Below, one piece after another: positions 17,010 to 26,761 of a stretch of 64,000 nucleotides of DNA (positions are counted from its first letter, which is position 1; each line of letters begins with the position of its first letter). Position numbers and translations under genes: made by a program. The stretch lies in the NCBI RefSeq assembly GCF_001467695.1, contig NZ_LNYE01000020.1, positions 659,350 to 723,349 of the forward strand, given 5' to 3'. The notes below the pieces were generated by a model. That model made no database searches, was not told where the DNA came from, and was given only the letters and a program-made list of their open reading frames with translations. The DNA comes from Legionella gratiana (lineage in GTDB: Bacteria > Pseudomonadota > Gammaproteobacteria > Legionellales > Legionellaceae).

Positions 17010-18671
17010 TTACTGATCGCGCCATAAAAGTGCTGCTATCGTTCCTTGGTCTTGAAAGACTTCCAACAAATTATCCAATGAGTTGATAGGGATGTTATTA
17101 ACAACTAAGTTAAATATCAACTTATGATTATTTTTACTATGAATATACCCCGCTAAGGCTTGTCCTTTAAGAATCATTCCAGATTCACCACCGATTACAT
17201 AAGTACCTGGTTTTGCATAAACATGACCAGCTGCTCCTGAGAGTGTTGGGTTTGACTTAAAATTCGTAACAAAATCTAATGAGCCATCGTGTGCCAGAAT
17301 AGGTAAGGCATTAAAAAAAGCATCGAAAGAAGTTTCTTTTGACATTATTGCTAACCATTTAGTAATGATCTTATTGGTTGCTGTCGTATCACCTCCTCCG
17401 CTCCCATCAATAAAATGGTATTCTGACGATGCAATGCCGTATTTGTTCTGGAGTTCTTTTTTCTCCATAGCTAAACTGCCAGCCATTGTGCGCTCTCCAT
17501 TGGTGAGTCCCAAAAGCATTAAGCTTGTATCAGCCCCTATATTGTAACTTACCTTGAGAATAAATTTTGCATGCTCTTGGTACGGAAGTGATTTAAGGGT
17601 TGTAATTTGATTCTCTTCATTATAAAAAGGGCTAGGTTTGAGTAGATTGACAGGATTATCTTTCACTTTTGTGATTTTAGACACATCGACTCCTGCTTGT
17701 TGCAGCGCCTCAATGAATACAGTTCTTGCGAAATTAGCAGGTTTTGTGATTCTATAAGTTTGAATCAGGGGATAGCTGTTTGTCAAAGGTGGAGAAAAAT
17801 TGATGGGTAGATCTCCTTTAATGATACCGAGACAATTCGGGTTTCCGATACACTTAGGTAGGACAGGGTGGAGCTCCAGCGTGTATTTTTTATTGGGTTG
17901 TGCGGTGACAAGCTCATTGATTACACTAAAAGCGGCCGATTTGGGACTCCAGTCCACAACGGATTTTTCGTTAACTTTGCCAGGCTTAATGATGACGTCC
18001 ACTACATCATCATTAACAAATATGGGGGAGACATCAAATTGATTTCTGAAGTTAAACGCATCAAAAAGTCTATCATCAATAATTACGTCACCGGTTATTG
18101 CATGAATGCCCAATTTTTTTATCTGTTTTGCTAAATTTTGATATCCTGCTAAAGGATTTGTTTGGGTCAATATAGCATTGCCTAGTGAATCCGCTTCATT
18201 ATGATCAAATGGGGTAAAAGCGATTTTACCATTAGGAAGGGTACGGCCACCCATGGTCAAATCTCCAGATGCGACAAGCACCAGATTGCCATTTAGGGTT
18301 CCATTCTGAATTACGCCATCCTTATGTACAGTAGTCACAGAATAATAGTTGGGTCCTACTTTATTTAATAACTCACCAATACTGAATATCTTACGAACTG
18401 AACCTATAAAAAAATGAGTGTCTGAATTTAAATTTAACAACTCTTGTCCTGTTTCAAGATTAAGAACACGTAATCCCCATTGGGCATTTTTATACATAGG
18501 TTTATTCATGATTGCCTCTATATCTGCAGGAATAGCAGTTTCTGACTTCGAAGAAGCTGTTTGAAGCTGATCATTGCTTTGGATTAACGTAGTTACGGCA
18601 CTCAAAATTGGCATGGATACGATCATTAAAAGAATAGAAAGTGATAAGCTGGTCAAGCAGTTCTTAAACAT
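17010..18671 (-). CDS. dacB: PBP4-like D-Ala-D-Ala carboxypeptidase/endopeptidase (S13) with altered KTG motif
   Basis: A periplasmic peptidoglycan hydrolase-like protein of 553 residues with an N-terminal signal/anchor (LSLSILLMIVSMPILSAV). The penicillin-binding boxes are partly visible: the nucleophile SxxK as GSVRK (near residue 87-91), SxN as VSYNIGADTSLML (near 375), and DGSGGGDTT in place of the usual DGSGLS. The third box reads AKPGTYVIGG: Thr of KTG is replaced by Pro. That change would be expected to reduce or alter beta-lactam and substrate binding, so it may be a modified or weak enzyme. It converges with the GCL-like gene, with only three bases between stops. Confidence 0.78.
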   Translation of the reverse strand: MFKNCLTSLSLSILLMIVSMPILSAVTTLIQSNDQLQTASSKSETAIPADIEAIMNKPMYKNAQWGLRVLNLETGQELLNLNSDTHFFIGSVRKIFSIGELLNKVGPNYYSVTTVHKDGVIQNGTLNGNLVLVASGDLTMGGRTLPNGKIAFTPFDHNEADSLGNAILTQTNPLAGYQNLAKQIKKLGIHAITGDVIIDDRLFDAFNFRNQFDVSPIFVNDDVVDVIIKPGKVNEKSVVDWSPKSAAFSVINELVTAQPNKKYTLELHPVLPKCIGNPNCLGIIKGDLPINFSPPLTNSYPLIQTYRITKPANFARTVFIEALQQAGVDVSKITKVKDNPVNLLKPSPFYNEENQITTLKSLPYQEHAKFILKVSYNIGADTSLMLLGLTNGERTMAGSLAMEKKELQNKYGIASSEYHFIDGSGGGDTTATNKIITKWLAIMSKETSFDAFFNALPILAHDGSLDFVTNFKSNPTLSGAAGHVYAKPGTYVIGGESGMILKGQALAGYIHSKNNHKLIFNLVVNNIPINSLDNLLEVFQDQGTIAALLWRDQ

Positions 18672-18773
18672 TGGCTTTGTCCTTTTTTTGCCATGAAATT
18701 GAGCCCAATAAACCGTGAGGCATTGGTAACACTGATCCTTAAAATCTTCTATTATATGGAGAGTTTTTTCAAC

Positions 18774-20036
18774 TTAAACTTTCGCATACAGTTTCTTCAC
18801 CCAAGGACCAATGGTCAGTCCTTGAAACAAAATTGAGAAAATCACTACCATATAGGTCATCATCAAAATCGCTTCGAAGGCAAATTCATTTGCTTTGCCA
18901 ACGGTGTCATGTAGAGAAAGAGCTAGTGCTACCGATATCCCTCCACGTAGGCCGCCCCAAGTGAGAATTTTGATGCTGTGTGGCGTGAAGTCCAATTGAC
19001 GTCGCATTAACGCTAACGGAACTGCTACTGAGATCCATCGGGCCAGTAGGACTACTGGAATCGCCATAATTCCAATCAACAGATATTGTTTATTGATGGT
19101 TAAAACCAGCACTTCCAGGCCAATTAAAACGAAGAGCACTGCGTTGAGTATTTCGTCGAGTAATTCCCAAAAGGTATCCAAGTGTTCACGAGTTTTACTG
19201 GACATCGCAAATGTTCGTCCATGATTGCCGATAAGTAGCCCCGCTACTACCATTGCAATAGGTGCTGAGATATGAAGTCGTTCTCCTAAAGTATATCCTC
19301 CCATCACTAGTGCGAGAGAGATAAGAATTTCAACTTGATAGTTGTCTATGGATTTTAACATTTGATAGGTAATATACCCAGTTGCTAGTCCGAACAAGAC
19401 TCCGCCAATTGCTTCTGTAACGAATAACATTAATAAACGTGAGACACTGATCTCCTGCATTCCCGAGGCCATTTCTAGAATACCAAGAAAAAGCACAACG
19501 CCTACTCCATCATTAAAGAGCGACTCCCCAGCAATTTTCATTTCCAAATTCTTAGGTGCACCTAAAACTTTCAAAATACTGAGTACTGCGATCGGATCAG
19601 TGGGAGAAATAAGGGCACCAAAAAGCAGACAGTAGGTAAATGAGATTTGCATGTTGAGAGTATGGAGTAACCCATAAGTTAACAGACCTACAAGGATGGT
19701 AGATATAAATGTGCCAATAAGGGCAAGCACGGTGACAACAATTTTTTGTTCGGCAAGCTGACTAATATTAACATGAAGTGCACCTGCAAAGAGCAGAAAA
19801 GCCAGCATTCCATGAAGTAATGCTTCATTAAAATTAACCTGCCCCAAAAAATTTTTAGCATTTGAAATAATTCCAGGCCATATCGTACCACTTACATTTA
19901 AGCTTAAAGAAAATACAAGGGCTATAGCCATCAATCCGATCGTTGGGGGAAGTTTAAACAGTTTAAAATTGACATAGCTAAACATCGCGGAAATCGTGAT
20001 TAGAATGGCAATGATTTCAAAAAGCGACATAAACAT
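18774..20036 (-). CDS. Na+(K+)/H+ antiporter, CPA1 family
   Basis: A polytopic inner-membrane cation/proton antiporter of 420 residues with about twelve hydrophobic segments. The CPA1 pore motifs are clear: [17 protein letters not shown] around residue 145 and [15 protein letters not shown] around 170, the latter holding the transport Asp (NDG). [12 protein letters not shown] near 365 matches the assembly/pH-sensing region. It lets the cell exchange cytosolic sodium for protons. There is no TrkA-type regulatory tail. It is separated from proA by 190 bp with no gene. Confidence 0.88.
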   Translation of the reverse strand: MFMSLFEIIAILITISAMFSYVNFKLFKLPPTIGLMAIALVFSLSLNVSGTIWPGIISNAKNFLGQVNFNEALLHGMLAFLLFAGALHVNISQLAEQKIVVTVLALIGTFISTILVGLLTYGLLHTLNMQISFTYCLLFGALISPTDPIAVLSILKVLGAPKNLEMKIAGESLFNDGVGVVLFLGILEMASGMQEISVSRLLMLFVTEAIGGVLFGLATGYITYQMLKSIDNYQVEILISLALVMGGYTLGERLHISAPIAMVVAGLLIGNHGRTFAMSSKTREHLDTFWELLDEILNAVLFVLIGLEVLVLTINKQYLLIGIMAIPVVLLARWISVAVPLALMRRQLDFTPHSIKILTWGGLRGGISVALALSLHDTVGKANEFAFEAILMMTYMVVIFSILFQGLTIGPWVKKLYAKV

Positions 20037-20225
20037 TCCTTCGTTTAAACCGAATTATCAGAGTCAGCTATTAATACAATATGTAAGCGGACAAAAGCAA
20101 GTTTAAACTTAGAAAAAGCAGTTAAGTCCTACTGCGCAAGCTAAGAGCACTGAGTCTGCTGGATTTTTTTTAATCTCGTACACCCAAAACAAGCCGACAT
20201 AAGACAAGGTTTTGTGAGTGGATAC

Positions 20226-21479
20226 TTAAGGCCTAATATGTCCATTCCCAAAGACAACCCATTTATAACTTGTTAAAGCATCTAGAGACATAGGGCCACG
20301 AGCATGTAATTTTTGCGTACTGATTCCTATTTCAGCACCCATGCCAAATTGTCCGCCATCAGTAAATGCTGTTGACGCGTTCACGTAAACGGCTGCTGCA
20401 TCAATATGATCAAGAAAATAACTCTGTGTTGTATGATCTTCAGCAATAATTGCTTCGCTATGACCCGAGCTATATTCCATAATATGTTTCACTGCCTCTT
20501 CTACTGAATCAACAGTTTTTATTGCCATTTTATAAGATAAAAATTCTTGCCCAAAGTCATCAGGAGTTGCCTTATGAAGTAACTGTTTGGGGTAAAATAA
20601 TTTAATTGCCTCATAGCTAAATTGATCTGCAAAAATTTCAACATTTTTATCGGCGAGTGATTTTACGATTAATGGTAAATCAAGCAATCGCTCTTTATGA
20701 ATTATCAAGGTGTCGAGTGCATTACAAACGCTCACTCTTCTCGTTTTGGCATTGTCAATAATGGTACGACCTTTCTCTATATCCCCACTTTGATCGAAAT
20801 AAATATGAACAATTCCAGCCCCTGTTTCAATAAAAGGTATTCTTGCATGTTCACGTACAAAATTGATTAATGATTGACTTCCTCTTGGAATACACACATC
20901 AACTAACTGGTTGGCTTGCAAAAGAATATGAATTGCCTCTCGTTCTAATGGTAATAAATAAACAATAGTTTCGCTAATATGATGATGATGGAGAACTTGG
21001 TGAATCAAGGAAACTAAAAGCAGATTAGTATGATGAGCTTCCTTTCCACCCTTTAAAACACAGGCATTGCCGGTTTTAAAACATAATGTAAACGCATCAA
21101 TGGTCACGTTGGGCCGTGATTCATAAATAATCGCAACAACCCCTAATGGAACTGAAACCTTCTGAATAATTAAACCATTGGGAAGCTTCTTTTGTTCTAG
21201 GATTTTTGTTGGTGAGTGGGGTAAAGAGGCGACCGTCTCAATATCAGTTGCCATCGCTTCAATTCGCTCTTTAGATAAAAGCAAGCGATCATATTTGGGA
21301 TCTTCGTTACTTATTAACGCTAAGTCTTTTTTGTTTTCGTCAATGATTCGATTTACAGAATTTCGTAATCGCTTGGCAAGCTCTAATAATATTTGATTTC
21401 GTTTGTCTTCATTAACAAAACTTAGGTTATAGCTGTCTTTTTTAGCTGCTTTAAGTTGATTAATGACTTCTTCAATCAT
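20226..21479 (-). CDS. proA: Gamma-glutamyl phosphate reductase
   Basis: Second enzyme of proline synthesis: reduces gamma-glutamyl phosphate to glutamate semialdehyde with NADPH. The 417-residue length is standard. Recognisable segments are VPLGVVAIIYESRPNVTID (near 110), ACVLKGGKEAHHTN (near 140), the region around the catalytic Cys (TRRVSVCNALDTLI, near 255), and TAFTDGGQFGMGAEIGIST with HARGPMSLDALTSYKW at the end. It follows proB on the same strand with a 48-bp gap, so the two form a proBA operon. Confidence 0.95.
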   Translation of the reverse strand: MIEEVINQLKAAKKDSYNLSFVNEDKRNQILLELAKRLRNSVNRIIDENKKDLALISNEDPKYDRLLLSKERIEAMATDIETVASLPHSPTKILEQKKLPNGLIIQKVSVPLGVVAIIYESRPNVTIDAFTLCFKTGNACVLKGGKEAHHTNLLLVSLIHQVLHHHHISETIVYLLPLEREAIHILLQANQLVDVCIPRGSQSLINFVREHARIPFIETGAGIVHIYFDQSGDIEKGRTIIDNAKTRRVSVCNALDTLIIHKERLLDLPLIVKSLADKNVEIFADQFSYEAIKLFYPKQLLHKATPDDFGQEFLSYKMAIKTVDSVEEAVKHIMEYSSGHSEAIIAEDHTTQSYFLDHIDAAAVYVNASTAFTDGGQFGMGAEIGISTQKLHARGPMSLDALTSYKWVVFGNGHIRP

Positions 21480-21527
21480 GAGAACACCTTTAACTCGCTC
21501 GCTACGGACTCCGCTGCTATTGCTAGG

Positions 21528-22595
21528 TTAAAAAATATGTAAATGATCATAATGAATAAACTCCGGTTTTGATGAGTGACCTAAATATTCATTTAATTTA
21601 ATTGCATCATATTTAGCAAGACCAATGCCAATTTTTTCATTATTTGGCGTCAGTATTTCTATCAGGTCACCGCGCTTAAAATCGCCAGTAAATTTTTCGA
21701 TCCCAACAGGTAATATACTGATAATTCGCTTATTTTCTTTTATAATGCCGACTAAGCGAGCGTTTATAGTGATTGTTCCTAATCTTTTTTCATTATACGC
21801 GATCCATCTTTTTATATTCGATCTTTTTTTAGTAGGGAGAATAGTTGTACCTAAAGATTCCTCACTGAGGATACGCCTAATCACTGAGTGTTGATTGATG
21901 CTTGCTATGTGCGTTGTTATTCCAAGATTCGACATTTTTCGAGCAGTTCCAAGCTTGCTAATCATCCCACCTCTGCCATGAAGGCTTTTTACGGCAGAAA
22001 CTTCTGGCCAATCATTTTTGGGATTAATCATTGAAATCAATTCTGAGTCAGCTTCATTGGGATGTTTCGTGTAAACACCTTCAACATTACTCAGAATAAT
22101 GAGTTTATCAGCGTTTATCATTGCTGCTATAAGACCTGATAATTCATCGTTATCTGTAAACATTAATTCTGCAATAGCAACACTATCATTCTCATTGATA
22201 ATGGGTACAATATTTTTATGATCTAGAATTTCACGAAGTAATCTTGAAATATTCAAATAGTGCTGTCTTGTTTGAAAATCTTGTTTTGTGAGCAACAATT
22301 GAGAGGCAAGCATGTTATGTTTTTTGAACATCGAAGCATAAATATGCATCAGCTCATATTGACCTAATGAAGCTAAAACTTGTTTTTCCCCTATCGAACT
22401 ACCGTATTGGCGGTCAAAAAATTGACGTGCAACTTTTCGACCTGAAGCAACCGCACCTGAACTTACTAATATAACTTGATGGCCCGTTTGTTGTAGCGCG
22501 ACAATCTGTTCCACTAAATGGAGCATAATAGGTTCAAATGGTGTGCCATCATTTGCTAAAATACTTTGGGTTCCTACTTTGATAACTATTTTCAT
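21528..22595 (-). CDS. proB: Glutamate 5-kinase with C-terminal PUA domain
   Basis: First enzyme of proline synthesis: phosphorylates glutamate and is feedback-inhibited by proline in this family. The amino-acid-kinase domain covers residues 1-260 (VIKVGTQSIL, VILVSSGAVASGR, IVPIINENDSVA, FTDNDELSGLIAAMI, GRGGMISKLGTARKM), and a PUA domain follows (about 275-355, KRGDLIEIL). The order proB then proA, transcribed together, is typical. The N-terminus MKIVIKVGTQS begins directly with the first catalytic strand, supporting this start. Confidence 0.95.
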   Translation of the reverse strand: MKIVIKVGTQSILANDGTPFEPIMLHLVEQIVALQQTGHQVILVSSGAVASGRKVARQFFDRQYGSSIGEKQVLASLGQYELMHIYASMFKKHNMLASQLLLTKQDFQTRQHYLNISRLLREILDHKNIVPIINENDSVAIAELMFTDNDELSGLIAAMINADKLIILSNVEGVYTKHPNEADSELISMINPKNDWPEVSAVKSLHGRGGMISKLGTARKMSNLGITTHIASINQHSVIRRILSEESLGTTILPTKKRSNIKRWIAYNEKRLGTITINARLVGIIKENKRIISILPVGIEKFTGDFKRGDLIEILTPNNEKIGIGLAKYDAIKLNEYLGHSSKPEFIHYDHLHIF

Positions 22596-22770
22596 TGTTT
22601 ACTCGTTTTAATACAACTTGGTTCCAATTTTATTTTCTATGCTTATTGATCTTTTGTTCTAGTTTAATAAATTTATGAGACTATTTCTGCTCAATTCAAC
22701 TCATAATTTTTCAAAATATGCTGCTATACTGATATCGAAGATTATAAAGGACATTTATTAGGGAGAAATC

Positions 22771-23064
22771 ATGAAAATCTTCAATAGAAGCGCGATAACA
22801 GTATCCACTGTATTGTTTAGTAGTTCATTATTTGCTTTTAATTGCCCACCTGCTGGTGGTCCTTATGCATTGACAGGACATAATGCAAATGGTACGCGTT
22901 GTACTTATACCTCTGATAGAAACTTTGCATTAAATATACAAGGGACTAAATTAATTAAACCTAAATGCCCTAGCCCCTTGATTACAGATCCTCATTATCA
23001 AGATGTTCAATGCCATCATGACGCAATAAAGAAAAAATGCATCTGTGTTGCGGTGCGTCATTAA
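22771..23064 (+). CDS. Small secreted cysteine-rich protein
   Basis: A 97-residue protein with a signal peptide (MKIFNRSAITVSTVLFSSSLFA). The mature 75 residues contain six cysteines (NCPPAGG, RCTY, KCPSP, QCHHD, KCICVA), a pattern suggesting three disulfides and a periplasmic or extracellular place. Shine-Dalgarno AGGGAGA precedes the ATG by about five bases. It is monocistronic and followed by a 200-bp AT-rich gap. I do not recognise a family, though it is like the protein at 2118-2579 in being a small exported Cys protein whose mature chain starts FxC. Confidence 0.7.
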   Translation: MKIFNRSAITVSTVLFSSSLFAFNCPPAGGPYALTGHNANGTRCTYTSDRNFALNIQGTKLIKPKCPSPLITDPHYQDVQCHHDAIKKKCICVAVRH

Positions 23065-23269
23065 ATGCATCACTGAGGAGTCGATAATTTTTCCTATATG
23101 TCGGAAAAATTCCAAACTGAAAAGCCTGAAATTTTTTCAAAAAGCATATAAGTTAAATGCGGTTATCGTCTCTTCTTAGTGGTTAAGCAAAATAATACAA
23201 CTAAGTTAAGTCACTTTGATTAAAAATAGTCTATAAAAGAAATAAGGATTATTAAAAATAAATACAAAT

Positions 23270-24526
23270 ATGGATCCCACCAAGAAAAAAAGTATATTTG
23301 CAGGTTTATACGGAAATACTTTAGAATGGTTTGATTTTCTTCTTTATGCTAATTTCACTCCCTTATTTGCCGAGCTATTCTTTCCATCGAAGATATATTT
23401 CGTTTCTCTACTTCTCACGTTTGGTGTATTTGCAGTTGGCTTTTTTATGCGCCCCCTGGGAGGAGTATTACTAGGGCACTTTGCTGATCATTTTAGCCGA
23501 AGAAAAACGTTAATTTTCTCAATGTCTATTATGACTTTTTCTACAGCCTGTATTGCTTTGATCCCTGATTTTAATACTATCGGTATTACTTCACCTCTAT
23601 TGTTTGTTTTTTTTAGATTAATTCAAGGAGTTGCAGTAGGAGGAGAACTTCCTAGTTCAACTACTTTTCTTATTGAACATATGGCAGATCATCGGCGTGG
23701 CTTTGCGGGAAGTTTAGTATTAAGCACCGCTTTTCTAGGTATTTTTTTGGGCTCATTAACGGCTTCTTTTCTTAGTGTTTTATTACCTGAAGACCTACTT
23801 AGAGACTGGGGATGGCGTTTGGCTTATTTGATAGGAGCTATACTTGGACTCATAGGCATTTATCTACGTCTTACAAGTGTAGAGTCTGCTACCTTTTTAC
23901 AGGCCAAGCATACTACAGAGCTTCCTGCAAAAATTGTTGTTTTTACTTATAGCCGAAAATTACTATTGGCTATTATTTTTACAAGCATTATGGCTATCAG
24001 TAATTATTTATTGATTGCTTATGTCACAAGTTTTCTCGTCAAATCAGAAGGATTTTTATTAAAAGATGCTTTGGTTGTTAACTTTATAGCATTATTCGTT
24101 TTGACGGTATTAATTCCTTTTATGGGGTTATTATCTGATTATTTTGGTAGGAAACCGATTTTTTTGTGCGGAGTTTTCGGTATTTTAATTCTTATTTATC
24201 CCATATTTATTCTTTTTTTAAGTGGTAATTGGTGGCATGTGCTTGCAGGAGAAATAGTATTAGCGGTAATACTCGCTCCTTTGAATGCAACGGTACCTAC
24301 TATTCTTGCGGAAATGTTTCCCACTGCTATTCGAGCCAGTGGTGTTTCTATTGGCTACAATATAGGCCAAGCATTTTTCGGCGGGACCATACCTGTAGTT
24401 TCCTTGATTTTAGTTGAGTTAACGGGAAATAAGTATGCTCCAGTATTATATATTGTATTTTGGGCGATTATCGCAATTATTGCTGCTCGATACGCACAAG
24501 AGACCTATCTTAATAAATTAACGTGA
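23270..24526 (+). CDS. MFS transporter, metabolite:H+ symporter (ProP-like) type
   Basis: A 418-residue, twelve-segment major facilitator. The N-terminal KSIFAGLYGNTLEWFDFLLY and the loop motif GHFADHFSRRKTLIFSMS (residues 72-89) are typical of the metabolite:H+ symporter branch (ProP, ShiA, KgtP), as is LIQGVAVGGELPSSTTFL (near 120). Members take up osmolytes, dicarboxylates or amino acids; the substrate cannot be told. The stop codon TGA lies inside a family-2 repeat end (24519-24539), so the last one or two codons were probably set by that repeat. Confidence 0.85.
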   Translation: MDPTKKKSIFAGLYGNTLEWFDFLLYANFTPLFAELFFPSKIYFVSLLLTFGVFAVGFFMRPLGGVLLGHFADHFSRRKTLIFSMSIMTFSTACIALIPDFNTIGITSPLLFVFFRLIQGVAVGGELPSSTTFLIEHMADHRRGFAGSLVLSTAFLGIFLGSLTASFLSVLLPEDLLRDWGWRLAYLIGAILGLIGIYLRLTSVESATFLQAKHTTELPAKIVVFTYSRKLLLAIIFTSIMAISNYLLIAYVTSFLVKSEGFLLKDALVVNFIALFVLTVLIPFMGLLSDYFGRKPIFLCGVFGILILIYPIFILFLSGNWWHVLAGEIVLAVILAPLNATVPTILAEMFPTAIRASGVSIGYNIGQAFFGGTIPVVSLILVELTGNKYAPVLYIVFWAIIAIIAARYAQETYLNKLT

Positions 24527-24558
24527 GTTCGACATAAAATTTTGTGTCGTGAAACCGT
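24519..24558. repeat. Family-2 MITE end at MFS stop codon
   Basis: TAACGTGAGTTCGACATAAAA at 24519-24539 matches the terminal inverted repeat of the full element at 47266-47406. It is followed by TTTTGTGTCG, which can pair back as an imperfect hairpin (CGACATAAAA/TTTTGTGTCG). That hairpin immediately after a stop codon could act as a transcription terminator. Confidence 0.55.
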
Positions 24559-24693
24559 CTTTATACTAATTTTGATGAAGAAATTCCCTTAAATGCTGAA
24601 TTAGAAATAAAAATTGTTCATCGTCCTGTTGAAAAAAGGAGTTATACCCTAGTAATACCGAGGATTCATATTCAAGAAGGCAGCTATAAATGA
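24553..24693 (+). pseudogene. Possible remnant of a coding sequence
   Basis: An open stretch of 46 codons without a start codon ends at TGA 24691-24693. It reads FDEEIPLNAELEIKIVHRP and ends RIHIQEGSYK. The amino-acid content looks protein-like rather than random, and it begins just after a repeat end, so it may be the C-terminus of a lost gene. There is no way to name it from this length. Confidence 0.25.
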
Positions 24694-24745
24694 AAAAAAA
24701 GTCAGTCAGGTAAAAGTTGTTCCCTATGTGATGAGCTTCAATCAG

Positions 24746-25315
24746 TCACGAACGGTGTGTGGTTAGCGCAATATCGTGCAATAAAAAAACAACTCTTCCC
24801 TTTACCGAGCATTTAGGCATTTCTATGGTGTTATAGCCAGCATCTCGATAAGCAATTTTTAAGAGTTCGTAGGAATCAACGGCTTGCTCGTAAGTATGGA
24901 TGCGTTCGTTATCCATAGTATAAATATCTTCCCAAGGAGGGAAAAGGTAGACTTTAGTATTATATCTAAATTTATTAATACTGTCTCTGACTACGGCCAT
25001 CAATTTCCCCCAAGCCACCCCTTCAGCAATAGATTGATAAGCAAGTAAATCGGGGATGCCTCTATCAAAAAATACCGGTTCTTTTGTTTTTAATTGTTGC
25101 TGAAAGTCACTGATGCATTGAGTTAAAATAAGCTCACAAAACTTTGCCCTATCTCCAAATGGAGTTGCATGACCACCTACATTTCTTTGTTGTTGGATGA
25201 TTGTCCGTGCGGCTTCAGGAACAATATGATGTCCTCTTTTTTGTAATTCATTGATAACGGTGCTTTTTCCGGCTCCGGGACCACCGGTTATTAAATAAAA
25301 ATTATTTTTTTTCAA
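24746..25315 (-). CDS. AAA-type P-loop ATPase/kinase (AAA_28, NadR-like)
   Basis: A 189-residue P-loop protein. Walker A is at the very start (ITGGPGAGKSTVINEL, residues 8-23), followed by HHIVPEAARTIIQQQ, an arrangement typical of predicted nucleoside or nicotinamide-riboside-type kinases (AAA_28). FFDRGIPDLLAYQ near residue 85 is the DRG motif that binds substrate in that group, and PPWEDIYTMDNERIHTYEQA near 130 is a lid-like segment. Probably a small-molecule kinase of unknown substrate. It is a short gene with no obvious operon partner. Confidence 0.75.
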   Translation of the reverse strand: MKKNNFYLITGGPGAGKSTVINELQKRGHHIVPEAARTIIQQQRNVGGHATPFGDRAKFCELILTQCISDFQQQLKTKEPVFFDRGIPDLLAYQSIAEGVAWGKLMAVVRDSINKFRYNTKVYLFPPWEDIYTMDNERIHTYEQAVDSYELLKIAYRDAGYNTIEMPKCSVKGRVVFLLHDIALTTHRS

Positions 25316-25353
25316 TTGTCCAACCCATCTTAATCAATAATAAACCGTTATAA

Positions 25354-26721
25354 CTAGGAATTCTGCTCATGATAAAATATGCCTGCGGCTAATTCTTCGT
25401 AAAGATTGATCACACTCATTAACTGTTCTAATTTGCTGATAGTTAGTCGGTAATCTTGTTGGTTAATTTCTATCCTACTATATAACAAGTCATTATGGCT
25501 AATAAGGCCTCTGTGATAGAGGTCTTGTTGCAATTGATATCTTTTCTTCAATGATACTAAAGAGAGAGAGTCTTCATGGTATTTTGCCATAAGCTTTTGA
25601 TTGGCAGCGATACTGTTTGCAATTAAACGTAATGCATTTTGGATGACGTTGTTATATTCTGCCAAACTCCTCTTAAAAATAGCTTTACTTGTGAGAATTT
25701 GCCCAAATAAAGAGGGAGATAAGTTAAAAGTTGCATACACATCACCATAAGGTGCTGAATGAGTTGGGCTTTTAAACGTACCATTTAAACTTGCTTTTCC
25801 CCAAAAGTAATCTAGGGTTAAGGATGGAAGGAGTTGGGATTCTGCGATATTGACTCCGCTACATGCGGCAAGCAGAGATGTTAAGGCCACCATGACATCT
25901 GGTCTACGTAGAATTACTTGCGTATTGATCTTATTTAATGGTACTGCTTTACTGGGCAAATTAATAAATGATTTACTTGATTTTATTTCTCCTGGGGGCT
26001 GATTGATTAAATAACGCAATGCATTTTCGCTTGCGATGATATTGTTTTGTATTTGTTTTTGTAGTCCTAGGATGCTTTGTAATTGGCTGGTTACTGTTAA
26101 TAATTGTAGATTATTTGCTAGTCCTTGTTTTTTCGCTAGTGTTAATGATGTTAAAAGTTCTTTATTGTCCTGTTCGATTTGTTTCAATAGCACTAATTGA
26201 TGATTCCATGCGAGTAGAGAAAAATAACTACCCGTCACTTCACCGATAACAGTTAAACGCACGCCAAGATAATAGGCTTTGGAGCGTTTTAAGATAAACT
26301 CTGCTTTTTTTTGCTGGAAATAAAGCGCAACGAAATTCTGGTAATAGCTGGGGAGAACTCCATAAAACACTCCTGGGTTTCCTAAAGCAGGATCTTGGGC
26401 GAAACCCATTAAAACATTCAACCCAGGTAGCCAATTTAAGCGAATCGTTTGCAGCTCAGCCTGGGCAACACGGATCGAGCGTTTGGCGATTGTCACATTA
26501 TTATTGTAACTAAGCGCTTTATCGATAAGCTGATTGAGCAGCGGATCTCTAAAATCTTGCCACCAAGCTTGATAAGGAAGTCGATTTAATGCATCATTGC
26601 TTGAGTCTTTCAGAGAGCTGGGAATATAAATCGACGTGAGTCGTGGATTTTTTGCGCTGGGCATACATGCTACTAGCATACTTGTCATGGCTAAAATAAT
26701 TAATGTTGCCAGGCTGCGCAA
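25354..26721 (-). CDS. Outer-membrane efflux lipoprotein (TolC/NodT family)
   Basis: A 455-residue outer-membrane channel component. The lipoprotein signal is clear (TLIILAMTSMLVACMPS, with Cys near residue 19). Two OEP repeats follow (about 65-250 and 265-450), with periodic amphipathic helices (NNVTIAKRSIRVAQAELQTI; ILRRPDVMVALTSLLAA). RRPD is the family landmark. It is divergent, across 40 bp, from an HlyD-type adaptor and an FUSC-type inner-membrane protein, and these three should form one efflux system. Confidence 0.87.
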   Translation of the reverse strand: MRSLATLIILAMTSMLVACMPSAKNPRLTSIYIPSSLKDSSNDALNRLPYQAWWQDFRDPLLNQLIDKALSYNNNVTIAKRSIRVAQAELQTIRLNWLPGLNVLMGFAQDPALGNPGVFYGVLPSYYQNFVALYFQQKKAEFILKRSKAYYLGVRLTVIGEVTGSYFSLLAWNHQLVLLKQIEQDNKELLTSLTLAKKQGLANNLQLLTVTSQLQSILGLQKQIQNNIIASENALRYLINQPPGEIKSSKSFINLPSKAVPLNKINTQVILRRPDVMVALTSLLAACSGVNIAESQLLPSLTLDYFWGKASLNGTFKSPTHSAPYGDVYATFNLSPSLFGQILTSKAIFKRSLAEYNNVIQNALRLIANSIAANQKLMAKYHEDSLSLVSLKKRYQLQQDLYHRGLISHNDLLYSRIEINQQDYRLTISKLEQLMSVINLYEELAAGIFYHEQNS

Positions 26722-26761
26722 TTAAATAGTTTCCATAAAATAACATGACTAATACTGAAAA

